64,000 nucleotides of DNA, taken from positions 1 through 64,000 of the forward strand of contig JAENYD010000003.1 of NCBI GenBank assembly GCA_016842005.1, given 5' to 3'. Under the pieces are notes generated by a model that saw nothing but the letters and a program-made list of their open reading frames with translations, searched no databases and had not been told where the DNA came from. Positions 26,345-36,211 of this stretch are shown one piece after another (position 1 is the stretch's first letter; every line of letters starts with the position of its first letter). A program made the translations under genes and the position numbers. Source of the DNA: Clostridium thermobutyricum. GTDB lineage: Bacteria > Bacillota > Clostridia > Ch29.

Positions 26345-29300
26345 ATGTTAAGTATTAAGAGCATATCCAGGAGAGGTACATATCTGAGGATTACCGCATT
26401 TATTGCCGTGGCTGCACTGGTATCCGGCGTAATTTTTTTTGCCAATGGCTGCAGCAGGCCGGCCGTTGCACCGCCAAAGGTAATGGCAGCGGGGATAACA
26501 CTGGAGGCATCCAGACAGGATGCCCTGGGCATACCCACCGATACCGACTTCATTTTGACCAGCCGTGAGGCCTTAAGTCCGTCGGTTATAAAAAGCTCGC
26601 TTATTGTGGAACCGGAGGTGGAACTGGCCGTAGAGGAAGTGGGGGGAGACAGCAAGCAATTCCGTATTATACCCCGGACAGAGCTGGCATCGAACAAAGT
26701 ATACCGGTTCAGCTTCAGCGACGGTTCGTGGGCTTTCCAGACCAGGAGCGATTTCAGGATAGTGGGCTCCCTGCCCCGGGACGGGGGAGGGGGAGTGCCG
26801 GTTAACTCTGGAATAGAGATAACCTTCAGTCATGAGAACTATGAAGACCCGGACGTATATTTCGAGATAACCCCCAGGGCGGAGGGATACTTTGAAAGAC
26901 ATAAGAGGACTGCGGTTTTTGTCCCTAAGGGCCTTAAACCCGGAACCATCTATACTGTAAAGATTAAAAAAGGCCTTGGGGTTTCAGACAGTGAGGAGGT
27001 TCTGGAAGAAGATTATGTCTTTCGTTTTGAAACCCAGGCACCAGGTGTATCGGAAGGAAAAGGGCCATCAATGGAGATATATATCAACAGGAATTTATAC
27101 GATTATCCTTCCGGGGAAAGGCCTGTCATTGATTTCAGTTATTACAGCCGCAGCAGGCAGGAAACCGATGTGAATTTCACCGTGAACTTATATAAATACA
27201 GGGATGCGGATCACTTCATTGAAGACCTTGAAAGGTATTACAGCATACCTTCCTGGGCCGAATATTCCAGAAGGATGCACAGGGTTGATACATCCGGCCT
27301 TGTAAAGACCGCTACATTTAAAACGCCTCTCCGGAACATAGGACACAAGCATTATATCCTTTTTCCGGAGGAGCCGGAACAGGGATTCTATCTTACCGAA
27401 ATAACCTGCAGAGACCAGGTAACCGGTGAAGATATCGTTAATCGGTTGTGGCTGCAGGTTACAGATACGTCAGGATATGTATCGGTATCCACCGACAAAA
27501 CCCTTGTGTGGGCCAACAGCGTACGGGACGGCGCACCGGTATCCGGAGCTATTGTAGAGCTGAAGGACGGCGGTGTACTGGGCAAAACCGGCAGCGATGG
27601 TCTGTTGGAGTTTGAGACTCCCCGGGATTTGGTTGATACGGAAGAAAATGAGGAGACATACCAATTCCTGAAGATTGTCTCCCCTGAATACGGTCCATGC
27701 GTCATACCGTTATACAAGAGCGGATATTCTTACTACAGCGGAGTTCCCCGGTACAACCACTGGACATACGTATATCTGGACAGGGAGCTGTATCTCCCGG
27801 AAGACACGGTGAACTTCTGGGGTATAATTAAGCCCAGAGAGGGCGCCAGGGGAAGCAGTAAGGTAACCGTTGAGCTGGAGAAATCCGGATATTACGACTA
27901 TTACTACAGACCGTCGGTTATTGCAAAAAAGGAAATCCAGATGAGCGAGGACTACACCTTTACCGCAAATATGAAACTGCCCAACCTCTCCCCCGGTCGT
28001 TACAGCATGGTGTTCAGGATTGACGGAAAAGAAGTGATGGAAAAGTGGTTTGAGGTGCAGACTTATACCAAACCGGCATACAGGATTGACATTGACCAGG
28101 ATAAGAAGGCGGTTTTTTCGGGGAAGGACAGGATAAGCTTCGATGTAAAGGCTTCCTTTTTTGAAGGGACCCCTTTAAGCTCAATGAAGCTCAGCTATTA
28201 CAGCAGCTCAGGTTCCGGCGAACTGGTTACCGGTGAAAAAGGCGAGGCACAGGTGGATTTCGTACCGAAATACAATAATACAAGAGGCGTGTCGTCCAAT
28301 GAGTACTTCAGCGTATACAATACGCTGCCTGAAGCGGGAGAAATCAGGAGTAGCGTTAGTTATATGGTGTTTCACAACGACATGAACCTGTCCTCGTATT
28401 CCCGTTTCACCGATGAAGGGGCAGAGATAAGGGTCAAGCTTAACCGGATAACCCTGGACCGCATCAATAACCCTGACTCAGAAGAGGAGGCACTTGACCG
28501 TGGTACGCCGGAATACATAGGAGACCCTGTGACAGGTCATGAGATAAGGGGAACGATATCCGAAAACCGGTGGGAGAAGGAAGAAGCAGGGCAATACTAT
28601 GACTTCATCAACAAAGAAGTAAGAACCAGGTATAACTACAGGCATTATACCGTTCCAGTGGAAGATTTCGCAATAACCACCGATGCATCAGGGGAAGGAA
28701 CATATGTCTTCCCATATGAGGAGGAGAAGTCATATACCGTCAGACTGGAGGCCACCGACGGAATGGGCAGGACGGTGGTGAGGGAGGAACATATTTACGG
28801 AAGCAGGGTCCTGTATTATGACCGGGCTTACTGGGACTACTATCACCTGGAAGAGGTGGAAGAGAACCGCAGATGTTACGGGGTAGGTCAGGAGTATTTC
28901 CTTGTTTTCAAGAACAATTCCGAGATACTGCCTGAAGGAGGTCCGAACCGCTTCCTGTTCCTTGTGGGCAGGAACGGTCTGAAGGATTACCGGGTTAAGG
29001 ATGTCCCGAGCTTCAGCGCCCGGTTTGAAGAAACCGATATACCCAATCTGTATGTTACAGGAGTATATTTTAACGGCAGGACTTATTACAGGGCCAATCC
29101 CTATTTTGTCCGTTACGACAGCAGTGAGAGGAAACTGGATATAAAGGTTACGCCCGACAAGACATCATACCGTCCCGGAGAGGAAGTGGCTCTCGGCGTG
29201 GAGGTAAAGGATGGCACAGGAAAGCCCCGGGAGGCCGAGGTGAATATCAGCCTTGTGGATGAGGCAATGTTCATGCTGATGGAACAGAGGGCTGACATCC

Positions 29301-31294
29301 TGGCAGGCATTTATTCCAACAGCCTGCCTTCAGGGGTATTAACAGACTGCTATTCCCACTGGTGTCCGGATATTTCGGATAAACCGGCTGCCGAATGCGG
29401 GGAAGGGGAGGGAGAGAGGAAGGACTTCAGGGATACCGCCTTTTTCGGTACTGTAAAAACCAACGACAGCGGAAAGGGAAAAATTACCTTTAAAGTCCCC
29501 GACAATCTCACTTCATGGAGGGCTACATACCAGGGGGTTACCAATGACCTCCGGGCCGGGGACGGTAATGTTCCCGTTAAGGTCAGTCTGCCTTTCTTTG
29601 TGGATATGGTCCTTAATGAAACCTACCTTGCAGGGGATAAGCCTTTTATTGCCGTCAGGTCTTTCGGTACCGGTACAGCTTCAGGAGATACGGTTAAATT
29701 CACGGTTACGGCCCCATCCCTGTTCCAGGGAGAGAAGAGATATGAGGCCAAATCCTCGGAAACGGTATATATTGAATTACCCCAACTGAAGGAAGGGAAA
29801 CATGCCATAACGGTTGAAGGCTCAACCGGCGGAGGGCTTAAAGATATACTGACCCGGGAAATCACGGTGTATAAAACCTATCTGCAGAAAGAGAAAACCG
29901 ACTATTATAACGTGAAGAAAGGATTGAAGATTAAAGGTGCTGACAATGGCCTTACCAAAGTGGTGTTTACCGATAATGGGAGGGGAAGATATCTCCAGCC
30001 CCTGTACAGGCTTTACCATACCTATGGCAAGAGGATAGACCAGAGACTGGCCCGCCTGTACTCATACAACCTGTTGAAGGAATACTTTGATGGTGTGGAT
30101 ATGCATGAGCCGGATGATATCAATGCCCATTCATACCAGGCCCCTGACGGGGGTATAGCCATACTGCCCTATAGCGACAGTGAGCCGGAGCTAAGCGCCA
30201 AAATAGCATCCCTGGGACACCGGATGTTTGATGCCAACTCGCTAAGAGACTACTTTTACCAGATTGTCATGTCATCCGAAGGTACAACGGAAGAGGTCAG
30301 TTCTGCGCTGTGGGGTCTTGCAGCCCTGGATGAGCCTGTATTGGTTCAGATTAATTCCATGTACGGGCTGGAGGATATATCCCTCAAGGCAAGGCTGTAC
30401 CTCGGCCTGGCTTTATGGGAACTGGGAGACAGCAGCAAGGCCAGGAAAGTGTTCCAGGATATTGTGCGGAATCATGGTGAGGTTAAAAAGCCCTATACCA
30501 TAATAAATTCCGGCGGCGACAGGGATGACGCCCTTGAACTGACCGCCCTTGCCGCTGCCCTGGGGGCCCGGGTGGGTGCCCCCGAAAGCGGGGCCATGTT
30601 CAATTATGTAAGGGACAACAGTACAAAGGACATACTGGTTTATCTTGAGGAACTGATATATCTTTCCTCCGCCCTTTCAGGGACGGATGTCCGGCCTGTC
30701 AGCTTTGCCTACATGCTGGGAGACGAGAGGGTGGAAAAGGAACTGGAAAGCGGCAGGTCATACCAGATACTTCTGCATCCCGGAAATATCCATGACTTCA
30801 GGGTGGTTGACGTTAAGGGAGATGTGGGCCTGGCATGCATCTATGATGATGAATTCAAGGTGGAGGACACAGAAGAGAGTGAGGATATTGTAATTACACG
30901 GAGGTACATAGTCAACGGAAATTCGGTCAGCATGTTCGGCGAAAATGACCTGATAAAGGTGGAAATAGACTGCAAATTCGGTGACAAAGCCCTTGACGGA
31001 AGGTATCAGATAACCGATTTCCTGCCCTCGGGTCTCAAAATACTTGCAGCGCCCTATTCAAGGGGTCTCGGTTATTCGGGTGTTACCTATCCCTATGAGA
31101 TTAACGGACAGAAGGTGAGTTTCTACCTCTATAACTATGAAAAAAGGTACCGGCATCTGAAAAGGCCTCCTGTGGTCTATTATGCCAGGGTGGTGTCAAA
31201 GGGCGAGTACAGGGCCCAGGGGGCATTGATTCAGAACCTTAAAGCCGGGGGAGAAATCAAAATGACAGAAGAGGAGCGCATTATCATTAAATGA
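26345..31294 (+). CDS. alpha-2-macroglobulin-like lipoprotein
   Basis: A 1649-residue exported protein. A hydrophobic segment (residues 18-33) ends in the lipobox ANGC, predicting a lipid anchor. A bacterial Ig-like domain occupies roughly residues 135-235, then several macroglobulin-type beta domains follow. KPTYRPGEEV-like segments around residue 940 (TPDKTSYRPGEEVALGVEV) and the A2M signature VPDNLTSWRATYQGVT near 1055 are clear. A helical toroid-like region (about 1200-1460) follows, but the thioester motif CxEQ is absent; the corresponding region reads YHTYGKRIDQRLARLYS. Bacterial A2Ms are thought to trap proteases at the envelope. Without the thioester this one cannot cross-link them. 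It is coupled to the MEMO gene by an ATGA overlap. Confidence 0.8.
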   Translation: MLSIKSISRRGTYLRITAFIAVAALVSGVIFFANGCSRPAVAPPKVMAAGITLEASRQDALGIPTDTDFILTSREALSPSVIKSSLIVEPEVELAVEEVGGDSKQFRIIPRTELASNKVYRFSFSDGSWAFQTRSDFRIVGSLPRDGGGGVPVNSGIEITFSHENYEDPDVYFEITPRAEGYFERHKRTAVFVPKGLKPGTIYTVKIKKGLGVSDSEEVLEEDYVFRFETQAPGVSEGKGPSMEIYINRNLYDYPSGERPVIDFSYYSRSRQETDVNFTVNLYKYRDADHFIEDLERYYSIPSWAEYSRRMHRVDTSGLVKTATFKTPLRNIGHKHYILFPEEPEQGFYLTEITCRDQVTGEDIVNRLWLQVTDTSGYVSVSTDKTLVWANSVRDGAPVSGAIVELKDGGVLGKTGSDGLLEFETPRDLVDTEENEETYQFLKIVSPEYGPCVIPLYKSGYSYYSGVPRYNHWTYVYLDRELYLPEDTVNFWGIIKPREGARGSSKVTVELEKSGYYDYYYRPSVIAKKEIQMSEDYTFTANMKLPNLSPGRYSMVFRIDGKEVMEKWFEVQTYTKPAYRIDIDQDKKAVFSGKDRISFDVKASFFEGTPLSSMKLSYYSSSGSGELVTGEKGEAQVDFVPKYNNTRGVSSNEYFSVYNTLPEAGEIRSSVSYMVFHNDMNLSSYSRFTDEGAEIRVKLNRITLDRINNPDSEEEALDRGTPEYIGDPVTGHEIRGTISENRWEKEEAGQYYDFINKEVRTRYNYRHYTVPVEDFAITTDASGEGTYVFPYEEEKSYTVRLEATDGMGRTVVREEHIYGSRVLYYDRAYWDYYHLEEVEENRRCYGVGQEYFLVFKNNSEILPEGGPNRFLFLVGRNGLKDYRVKDVPSFSARFEETDIPNLYVTGVYFNGRTYYRANPYFVRYDSSERKLDIKVTPDKTSYRPGEEVALGVEVKDGTGKPREAEVNISLVDEAMFMLMEQRADILAGIYSNSLPSGVLTDCYSHWCPDISDKPAAECGEGEGERKDFRDTAFFGTVKTNDSGKGKITFKVPDNLTSWRATYQGVTNDLRAGDGNVPVKVSLPFFVDMVLNETYLAGDKPFIAVRSFGTGTASGDTVKFTVTAPSLFQGEKRYEAKSSETVYIELPQLKEGKHAITVEGSTGGGLKDILTREITVYKTYLQKEKTDYYNVKKGLKIKGADNGLTKVVFTDNGRGRYLQPLYRLYHTYGKRIDQRLARLYSYNLLKEYFDGVDMHEPDDINAHSYQAPDGGIAILPYSDSEPELSAKIASLGHRMFDANSLRDYFYQIVMSSEGTTEEVSSALWGLAALDEPVLVQINSMYGLEDISLKARLYLGLALWELGDSSKARKVFQDIVRNHGEVKKPYTIINSGGDRDDALELTALAAALGARVGAPESGAMFNYVRDNSTKDILVYLEELIYLSSALSGTDVRPVSFAYMLGDERVEKELESGRSYQILLHPGNIHDFRVVDVKGDVGLACIYDDEFKVEDTEESEDIVITRRYIVNGNSVSMFGENDLIKVEIDCKFGDKALDGRYQITDFLPSGLKILAAPYSRGLGYSGVTYPYEINGQKVSFYLYNYEKRYRHLKRPPVVYYARVVSKGEYRAQGALIQNLKAGGEIKMTEEERIIIK

Positions 31295-32166
31295 GAAAAC
31301 CAATAAAGCGGTATTGGATTTTGGCGGTATTGCTGCTGTTTACCCTGGTATTCGGTATCCGTATCCTGAAATATGATAACCCTGAAGTTATCAGGGCCGT
31401 CCCGGTGCATCCCTGCAAGTTTTACGACCAGGAAAGGTTTGCGGCGAGTATTGTCATGCCCAAGTCAGACCCGGTATCCGATAATATAAGGGGCGGGGTT
31501 ATTCCCCATCACCTGGTGGCAGGCTATATGATTGCCGACTTTTTTAACATGCTGTCCGGCCAGGATGTGGAAAGGATTATACTCCTGGGGCCCAATCACT
31601 ACCTCAGGGGACCCAGGATTGCCACATCCAGGTATTCGTGGGAAACAGCCTTCGGTAGACTGCAAGCGGACAGGGAGATAGTCGATGAACTGATAAGAGA
31701 CGGTATTGCAAAGGCTGACGAGGAGATTATGCCGGATGAGCATTCAATTGCGGGATTGATTCCATATATAAAATACTATCTTCCGGATACAAGGCTGGTG
31801 CCCCTTGTACTTTACTGGGACATAACCCCCCGGGAGGCTGCAAATATGGGAAAACTGCTGGAGGAGTACGCCGGCGAAAAAAGTGTTGTGGTTGCGTCTG
31901 TGGATTTTTCCCATTATCTCACAATGGAAGAGGCAGAGGAGAAAGACAGGGAGACTCTGGAGGCTATTCTGGAGGCGGACTATGAAAGGATATTCAGAAT
32001 GGGTAACGACCACCTGGACTCTCCGGGCAGCATAGGTATCCTGCTTCAGACCATGAAAAATCTCGGGGCGGATAATCTGACGGTCCTGCATCACTCCAAT
32101 TCCGGGCTGGTACTGGGAAGGGAAACAGAGGAGACCACCAGTTACTTTACCCTGATATACCATTGA
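31291..32166 (+). CDS. membrane-anchored MEMO-family protein (AmmeMemoRadiSam system protein B type)
   Basis: A 291-residue protein with one N-terminal transmembrane helix (residues 8-23) followed by a MEMO1-type domain related to extradiol dioxygenases. Conserved histidine sites include GGVIPHH, LLGPNHYL and SVDFSHYL, and the C-terminal HHSNSGLVLG. Family function is unknown. Most bacterial homologues are soluble and sit with AMMECR1 and radical SAM genes. Here the protein is anchored and coupled to an exported A2M-like protein, so an extracytoplasmic role is inferred. Confidence 0.75.
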   Translation: MRKPIKRYWILAVLLLFTLVFGIRILKYDNPEVIRAVPVHPCKFYDQERFAASIVMPKSDPVSDNIRGGVIPHHLVAGYMIADFFNMLSGQDVERIILLGPNHYLRGPRIATSRYSWETAFGRLQADREIVDELIRDGIAKADEEIMPDEHSIAGLIPYIKYYLPDTRLVPLVLYWDITPREAANMGKLLEEYAGEKSVVVASVDFSHYLTMEEAEEKDRETLEAILEADYERIFRMGNDHLDSPGSIGILLQTMKNLGADNLTVLHHSNSGLVLGRETEETTSYFTLIYH

Positions 32167-32226
32167 TTGTATCCCCGGAGAAGGAAAGGATTGCCCTAAA
32201 ATACGTCCCATCAGAGGGACAAATCA

Positions 32227-32280
32227 CCATTAGGCATATAAATATGTCCCATATATGGGGCATATTTATATGCTTAATGG
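32227..32280. repeat. 54-bp near-perfect palindrome
   Basis: CCATTAGGCATATAAATATG plus TCCC pairs with GGGG plus CATATTTATATGCTTAATGG around a 6-base ATATAT centre. All 24 positions pair if two G-T wobbles are allowed. A smaller GTCCC/GGGAC hairpin lies just upstream near 32205-32220. There is no T run, so it is a poor terminator. It lies about 100 bp before a sigma-54 promoter, where an enhancer-binding protein would bind. Confidence 0.75.
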
Positions 32281-32382
32281 TTAAATTCCGCTGAGCAAAG
32301 GGTTGTTACCAATTCAAAACCCCGGGGAGGCAAGGCCTTTTCCGGGAGAATAGAAAAGGGAATGGAATTGGCCTTTGGGTAT

Positions 32383-32398
32383 TGGCATATTTATTGCA
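32383..32398 (+). promoter_or_regulatory. sigma-54 promoter of the hydroxyproline dehydratase operon
   Basis: TGGCATATTTATTGCA matches the -24/-12 consensus at almost every position, with exact GG to GC spacing, 66 bp before the activase ATG. No activator gene is adjacent. Confidence 0.85.
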
Positions 32399-32464
32399 GT
32401 AAAGAATACTGTATTAGTGCCTTTCATTATAATTGATCTTATCAGCAGGCGGAGGGGGTGATTG

Positions 32465-33370
32465 ATGTTGTCAAAGGGTATGGTGTTTAACATTCAAAAG
32501 TATTCTATACATGACGGTCCGGGCATACGTACAACTGTATTTCTCAAAGGGTGTCCCCTGAACTGCTGGTGGTGTCATAATCCCGAGAGCCAGGAATATA
32601 ACCGGGAAATCGTCTTCTGGGAGGACAGGTGCATAGGGTGCGGGGACTGTGAAAAGGCCTGTAAAAGCGGAGCGATTACAGCAGGAGAGAAAGGGCCTGA
32701 GATAGATAAAACCGACTGTATACTCTGCGGCAGATGTACCGATGCCTGCCCTGCCGGAGCCCTTGAAACGATTGGCAAAATAATGTCTGCGGAAGATGTG
32801 ATGAGGGAGATTGAAAAGGATTTTATCTTTTATGAGGAGTCGGGGGGCGGGGTGACCTTTTCGGGGGGAGAGCCCCTGGTGCAGGATGAGTTCCTGTATG
32901 AGCTTTTATCCGACTGCAGGAAGAAGGACATCCACACAGCCCTGGATACATCCGGTTATGCTCCCCGGAAAGCGCTGCTCAAGGTCAGGGAGAAGGTTGA
33001 CCTGTTCCTGTATGATATAAAACACATGGATGACAGCAAACACCAAAGATATACAGGGGTGTCCAACAGGATAATACTGGAGAACCTGAAGGTCCTGGCT
33101 CAAAGCGGCAGCAGCATCATTGTACGTTTTCCGGTTATACCGGGTATCAATGATGATGAAGAAAATATATCAAAGACCGGAAAATTTATTGCATCGCTGA
33201 ATTTGAAAGACATCAGTCTGCTGCCTTATCACAATACAGGTACCGATAAATTCGGGAAGCTGGGCAGGATATATAAACTGCCTGATATTCTCCCCCCTCC
33301 GGGTGAAAAAATGCTATCCATAAAGGAGAAGTTAAAAAAAATGGGATTAAATGTAAAGATAGGAGGCTGA
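32465..33370 (+). CDS. glycyl-radical enzyme activase (radical SAM), HypD partner
   Basis: A 301-residue radical SAM enzyme. The SAM-cluster motif is CPLNCWWC near residue 31. It is followed by a ferredoxin-like insert with two four-cysteine motifs (CIGCGDCEKAC and CILCGRCTDAC), as in GRE activases outside the classic PflA. VTFSGGEPLVQ is the SAM-binding GGE motif. It installs the glycyl radical on the adjacent enzyme. The ATG at 32465 follows GGAGGGGG; the ORF-track TTG is one codon earlier. hypD follows after five bases. Confidence 0.92.
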   Translation: MLSKGMVFNIQKYSIHDGPGIRTTVFLKGCPLNCWWCHNPESQEYNREIVFWEDRCIGCGDCEKACKSGAITAGEKGPEIDKTDCILCGRCTDACPAGALETIGKIMSAEDVMREIEKDFIFYEESGGGVTFSGGEPLVQDEFLYELLSDCRKKDIHTALDTSGYAPRKALLKVREKVDLFLYDIKHMDDSKHQRYTGVSNRIILENLKVLAQSGSSIIVRFPVIPGINDDEENISKTGKFIASLNLKDISLLPYHNTGTDKFGKLGRIYKLPDILPPPGEKMLSIKEKLKKMGLNVKIGG

Positions 33371-33375
33371 TCTGT

Positions 33376-35736
33376 ATGAATGAAAGAGTTGCAAAGCTGA
33401 GACAGCAAAGTCTGGAGACCAGACCCAGCCTTTCCATCGAAAGGGCGGTGCTGGTTACCGAAGCTTATGAGAAATACGCCGGTACAGTATCGGTGCCGGT
33501 CCTCAGGGCATTGGCATTCAAGCATGTCATGGAGAACAAGACCATATGCATTAATGACGGGGAACTGATAGTGGGAGAAAGGGGTCCTGCCCCCCAGGCG
33601 GCTCCCACATATCCTGAACTGTGCTGCCATACCCTTGAGGATTTTGACATCATCGACAAACGGGATAAGATAGCTTTTTCCGTAAGCGATGAGGTAAAGA
33701 AAATCCAGTCCGAAAGGATTATCCCGTACTGGAAAGGTAAATCCATAAGGGAGCGTTTATTCAGCCAGATGACCCAGGAGTGGAAGGACTGCTATTATGC
33801 GGGGATATTTACCGAATTCATGGAACAGAGGGCTCCCGGCCATACTGTGGCGGACGGCAAGATATACCAGAAAGGGTTTCTGGATTTCAAGAAGGATATC
33901 CAGGAGAGCCTGCAGGGCATAGACTATTTAAATGACCCTGAGGCCTATGAGAAGCAGGAGCAATTAAAGGCCATGTCAATATGTGCAGATGCCATAATCC
34001 GGTTTGCACAGCGCCATGCCGAAAAGGCCAGGGAAATGGCTGCAGCAGAGAAGGACCCCCGGAGGAAGAAGGAACTGGAGAAAATAGCGGAGGTATGTTC
34101 CTATACCCCTGCCCATGCGCCCAGGAATTTCTGGGAAGCCTTGCAGGCATACTGGTTTGTCCACCTGGGGGTGATAACAGAGCTTAATACATGGGACTCT
34201 TTCAACCCCGGGAAACTGGACCAGCACCTGTATCCTTTTTACAGGAAAGGTATTGAAGACGGTTCCCTGACCCCGGAGAAGGCCAAGGAGCTGCTGCAAT
34301 GCTTCTGGGTCAAGTTCAACAACCAGCCTGCCCCGCCCAAAGTGGGGGTCACACTGGAAGAGAGCGGCACTTATACTGACTTTGCCAACATAAATATAGG
34401 CGGTATAAAACCTGATGGCACTGACGGGACAAACGACCTGTCCTATATGCTGCTGGACATAATAAAAGAGATGAGAATCCTGCAGCCCAGTACCAATGTC
34501 CAGGTGAGCAGGAAAAATCCTGATAGATTTGTAAAAAAGGCATGTGAAGTAATAAGGGAAGGACTGGGAATGCCCTCGGTCTTCAATACCGATGCGGTTG
34601 TGGAGGAACTACTGCGGCAGGGCAAAACCCTGGAGGATGCCCGGTGCGGTGGTACCAGCGGGTGCGTGGAAACCGGATGTTTTGGCAAAGAGGCCTATAT
34701 TCTTACCGGGTATTTTAATATCCCCAAAATACTTGAAATTACCCTCAATAACGGTGTAGACCCCGGGAGCGGTAAAAAACTGGGCATAGAGACAGGGGAC
34801 CCAAGCACCTTCGGTTCCTTTGAGGAATTGTTCAATGCATTCAGGAAACAGATGCACCATTTTATCGAAATAAAGATAAGGGGCAACAATATCATTGAGA
34901 AGCTGTATGCAAATTACATGCCTGCACCTTTCCTCTCCATCATTGTAGACGACTGTATCAAGAAGGGTAAAGACTACAATGCCGGTGGTGCCAGGTACAA
35001 CACCAACTACATTCAGGGGGTGGGGACCGGGAGTATAACAGACAGTTTCTCGGCTATCAAGTATCATGTCTTTGAAAACAGGAATATAACCATGGAAGAA
35101 CTGCTTGAAGCATTAAAGGCCAATTTTGAAGGCCACGAGAAAATACGGCAACTGCTTATGAATAAGACACCCAGATACGGTAATGATGATGACTATGCCG
35201 ACCAGATAATGAAGGATGTATTTGACGCTTATTACGAAGAAGTTAACGGGCGCAGGAATATGAAAGGCGGGGTATACAGGATAGACATGCTGCCCACCAC
35301 CTGCCATATATACTTTGGCTCGGTGATTGGGGCGCTGCCGGACGGCAGGAAAGCGGGAGAACCCCTTTCGGAAGGCATTTCACCGGTACAGGGTGCAGAT
35401 AAATACGGCCCCACTGCCGTAATAAAATCCGCATCCAAAATGGACCACCTGAGGACAGGGGGCACCCTCCTCAATCAGAAATTTACCCCTCAGGTCCTGG
35501 AGGGGGAAGAAGGGCTGGAGAAATTGACCGGCCTGATCCGGGCCTATTTCAAGCTTGACGGGCACCACATCCAGTTCAACGTGGTCAGTGCGGATACCCT
35601 GAGGGCGGCCCAGGCCAATCCCGAAAAGTACAGGGATCTTATTGTACGGGTTGCGGGGTACAGTGACTATTTCCGCAATCTCAACAAGAAACTCCAGGAC
35701 GAGATAATTGCCAGGACCGAGCATAAATCCTTCTAG
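33376..35736 (+). CDS. hypD: trans-4-hydroxy-L-proline dehydratase (glycyl radical enzyme)
   Basis: A 786-residue glycyl radical enzyme. The thiyl cysteine is Cys430 in GGTSGCVETG and the radical glycine is Gly761 in RVAGYSDYF. From memory, the C. difficile HypD active site uses F152, H160, D278, S334, F340, C434, E436, Y450 and G765. Every one of these has a counterpart here exactly four residues lower (F148, H156, D274, S330, F336, C430, E432, Y446, G761). That makes HypD much more likely than glycerol or diol dehydratase. It would dehydrate hydroxyproline to pyrroline-5-carboxylate, which a ProC reductase (not in the window) turns into proline. Its activase is directly upstream and a sigma-54 promoter drives both. 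Confidence 0.88.
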   Translation: MNERVAKLRQQSLETRPSLSIERAVLVTEAYEKYAGTVSVPVLRALAFKHVMENKTICINDGELIVGERGPAPQAAPTYPELCCHTLEDFDIIDKRDKIAFSVSDEVKKIQSERIIPYWKGKSIRERLFSQMTQEWKDCYYAGIFTEFMEQRAPGHTVADGKIYQKGFLDFKKDIQESLQGIDYLNDPEAYEKQEQLKAMSICADAIIRFAQRHAEKAREMAAAEKDPRRKKELEKIAEVCSYTPAHAPRNFWEALQAYWFVHLGVITELNTWDSFNPGKLDQHLYPFYRKGIEDGSLTPEKAKELLQCFWVKFNNQPAPPKVGVTLEESGTYTDFANINIGGIKPDGTDGTNDLSYMLLDIIKEMRILQPSTNVQVSRKNPDRFVKKACEVIREGLGMPSVFNTDAVVEELLRQGKTLEDARCGGTSGCVETGCFGKEAYILTGYFNIPKILEITLNNGVDPGSGKKLGIETGDPSTFGSFEELFNAFRKQMHHFIEIKIRGNNIIEKLYANYMPAPFLSIIVDDCIKKGKDYNAGGARYNTNYIQGVGTGSITDSFSAIKYHVFENRNITMEELLEALKANFEGHEKIRQLLMNKTPRYGNDDDYADQIMKDVFDAYYEEVNGRRNMKGGVYRIDMLPTTCHIYFGSVIGALPDGRKAGEPLSEGISPVQGADKYGPTAVIKSASKMDHLRTGGTLLNQKFTPQVLEGEEGLEKLTGLIRAYFKLDGHHIQFNVVSADTLRAAQANPEKYRDLIVRVAGYSDYFRNLNKKLQDEIIARTEHKSF

Positions 35737-36211
35737 ACCTGTCAGTTGAAAACATCATACAGGTGAGTTTGGCAGAAGTAAAACAGGGAGCGGCGATAGC
35801 CGCTTTTCTGTAAGGTCTTTGTTGTCCGGGTCATCAGAGTAAGGCCTGTTCAGGCCTATTTTCCCCCTTCTGTATCCGCTGTATTGTTGTCTATCCCTGC
35901 TGTTTCAAGGGATTCACTGTTTGCCGCACAGAAGTGTATAAGTACATGGGTTCATATTTGTACCTCCTCTTTACTAAAAAATTCAGGACAACAAACAGCT
36001 GGCGGGCTGTATACAGCATCCAAGCATATTATATTGTTTTTCCAGGTGAAAACCGGACAACCGGAGAAATCCGGGGTCAGGCCTGGAATATTCCCTTATC
36101 AGCTATGTTTGAACCTTCTTCAGGGCCTGGTGATTATTGCACAACAGAATATCTGATATTTTGAAGGAAATCCGTTACAGCCAGAGAATTGTTTAAGGGG
36201 AAAGGGTATAT
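35737..36211. other. non-coding gap after hypD
   Basis: A GCGGC-GATA-GCCGC hairpin followed by TTTT (35790-35808) and an AGGCCT-GTTC-AGGCCT hairpin followed by ATTTT (35842-35861) may terminate the hypD operon. On the minus strand GAGGAGGT precedes a 13-codon frame near 35930-35975. The two ORF-track entries here have no recognisable similarity or ribosome binding site, and I do not support them. Confidence 0.4.

Noticed and set aside
35884-36164. Two overlapping plus-strand ORFs of 90 and 76 codons after hypD
   Set aside because: Neither has a ribosome binding site or recognisable sequence, and the two frames overlap each other.
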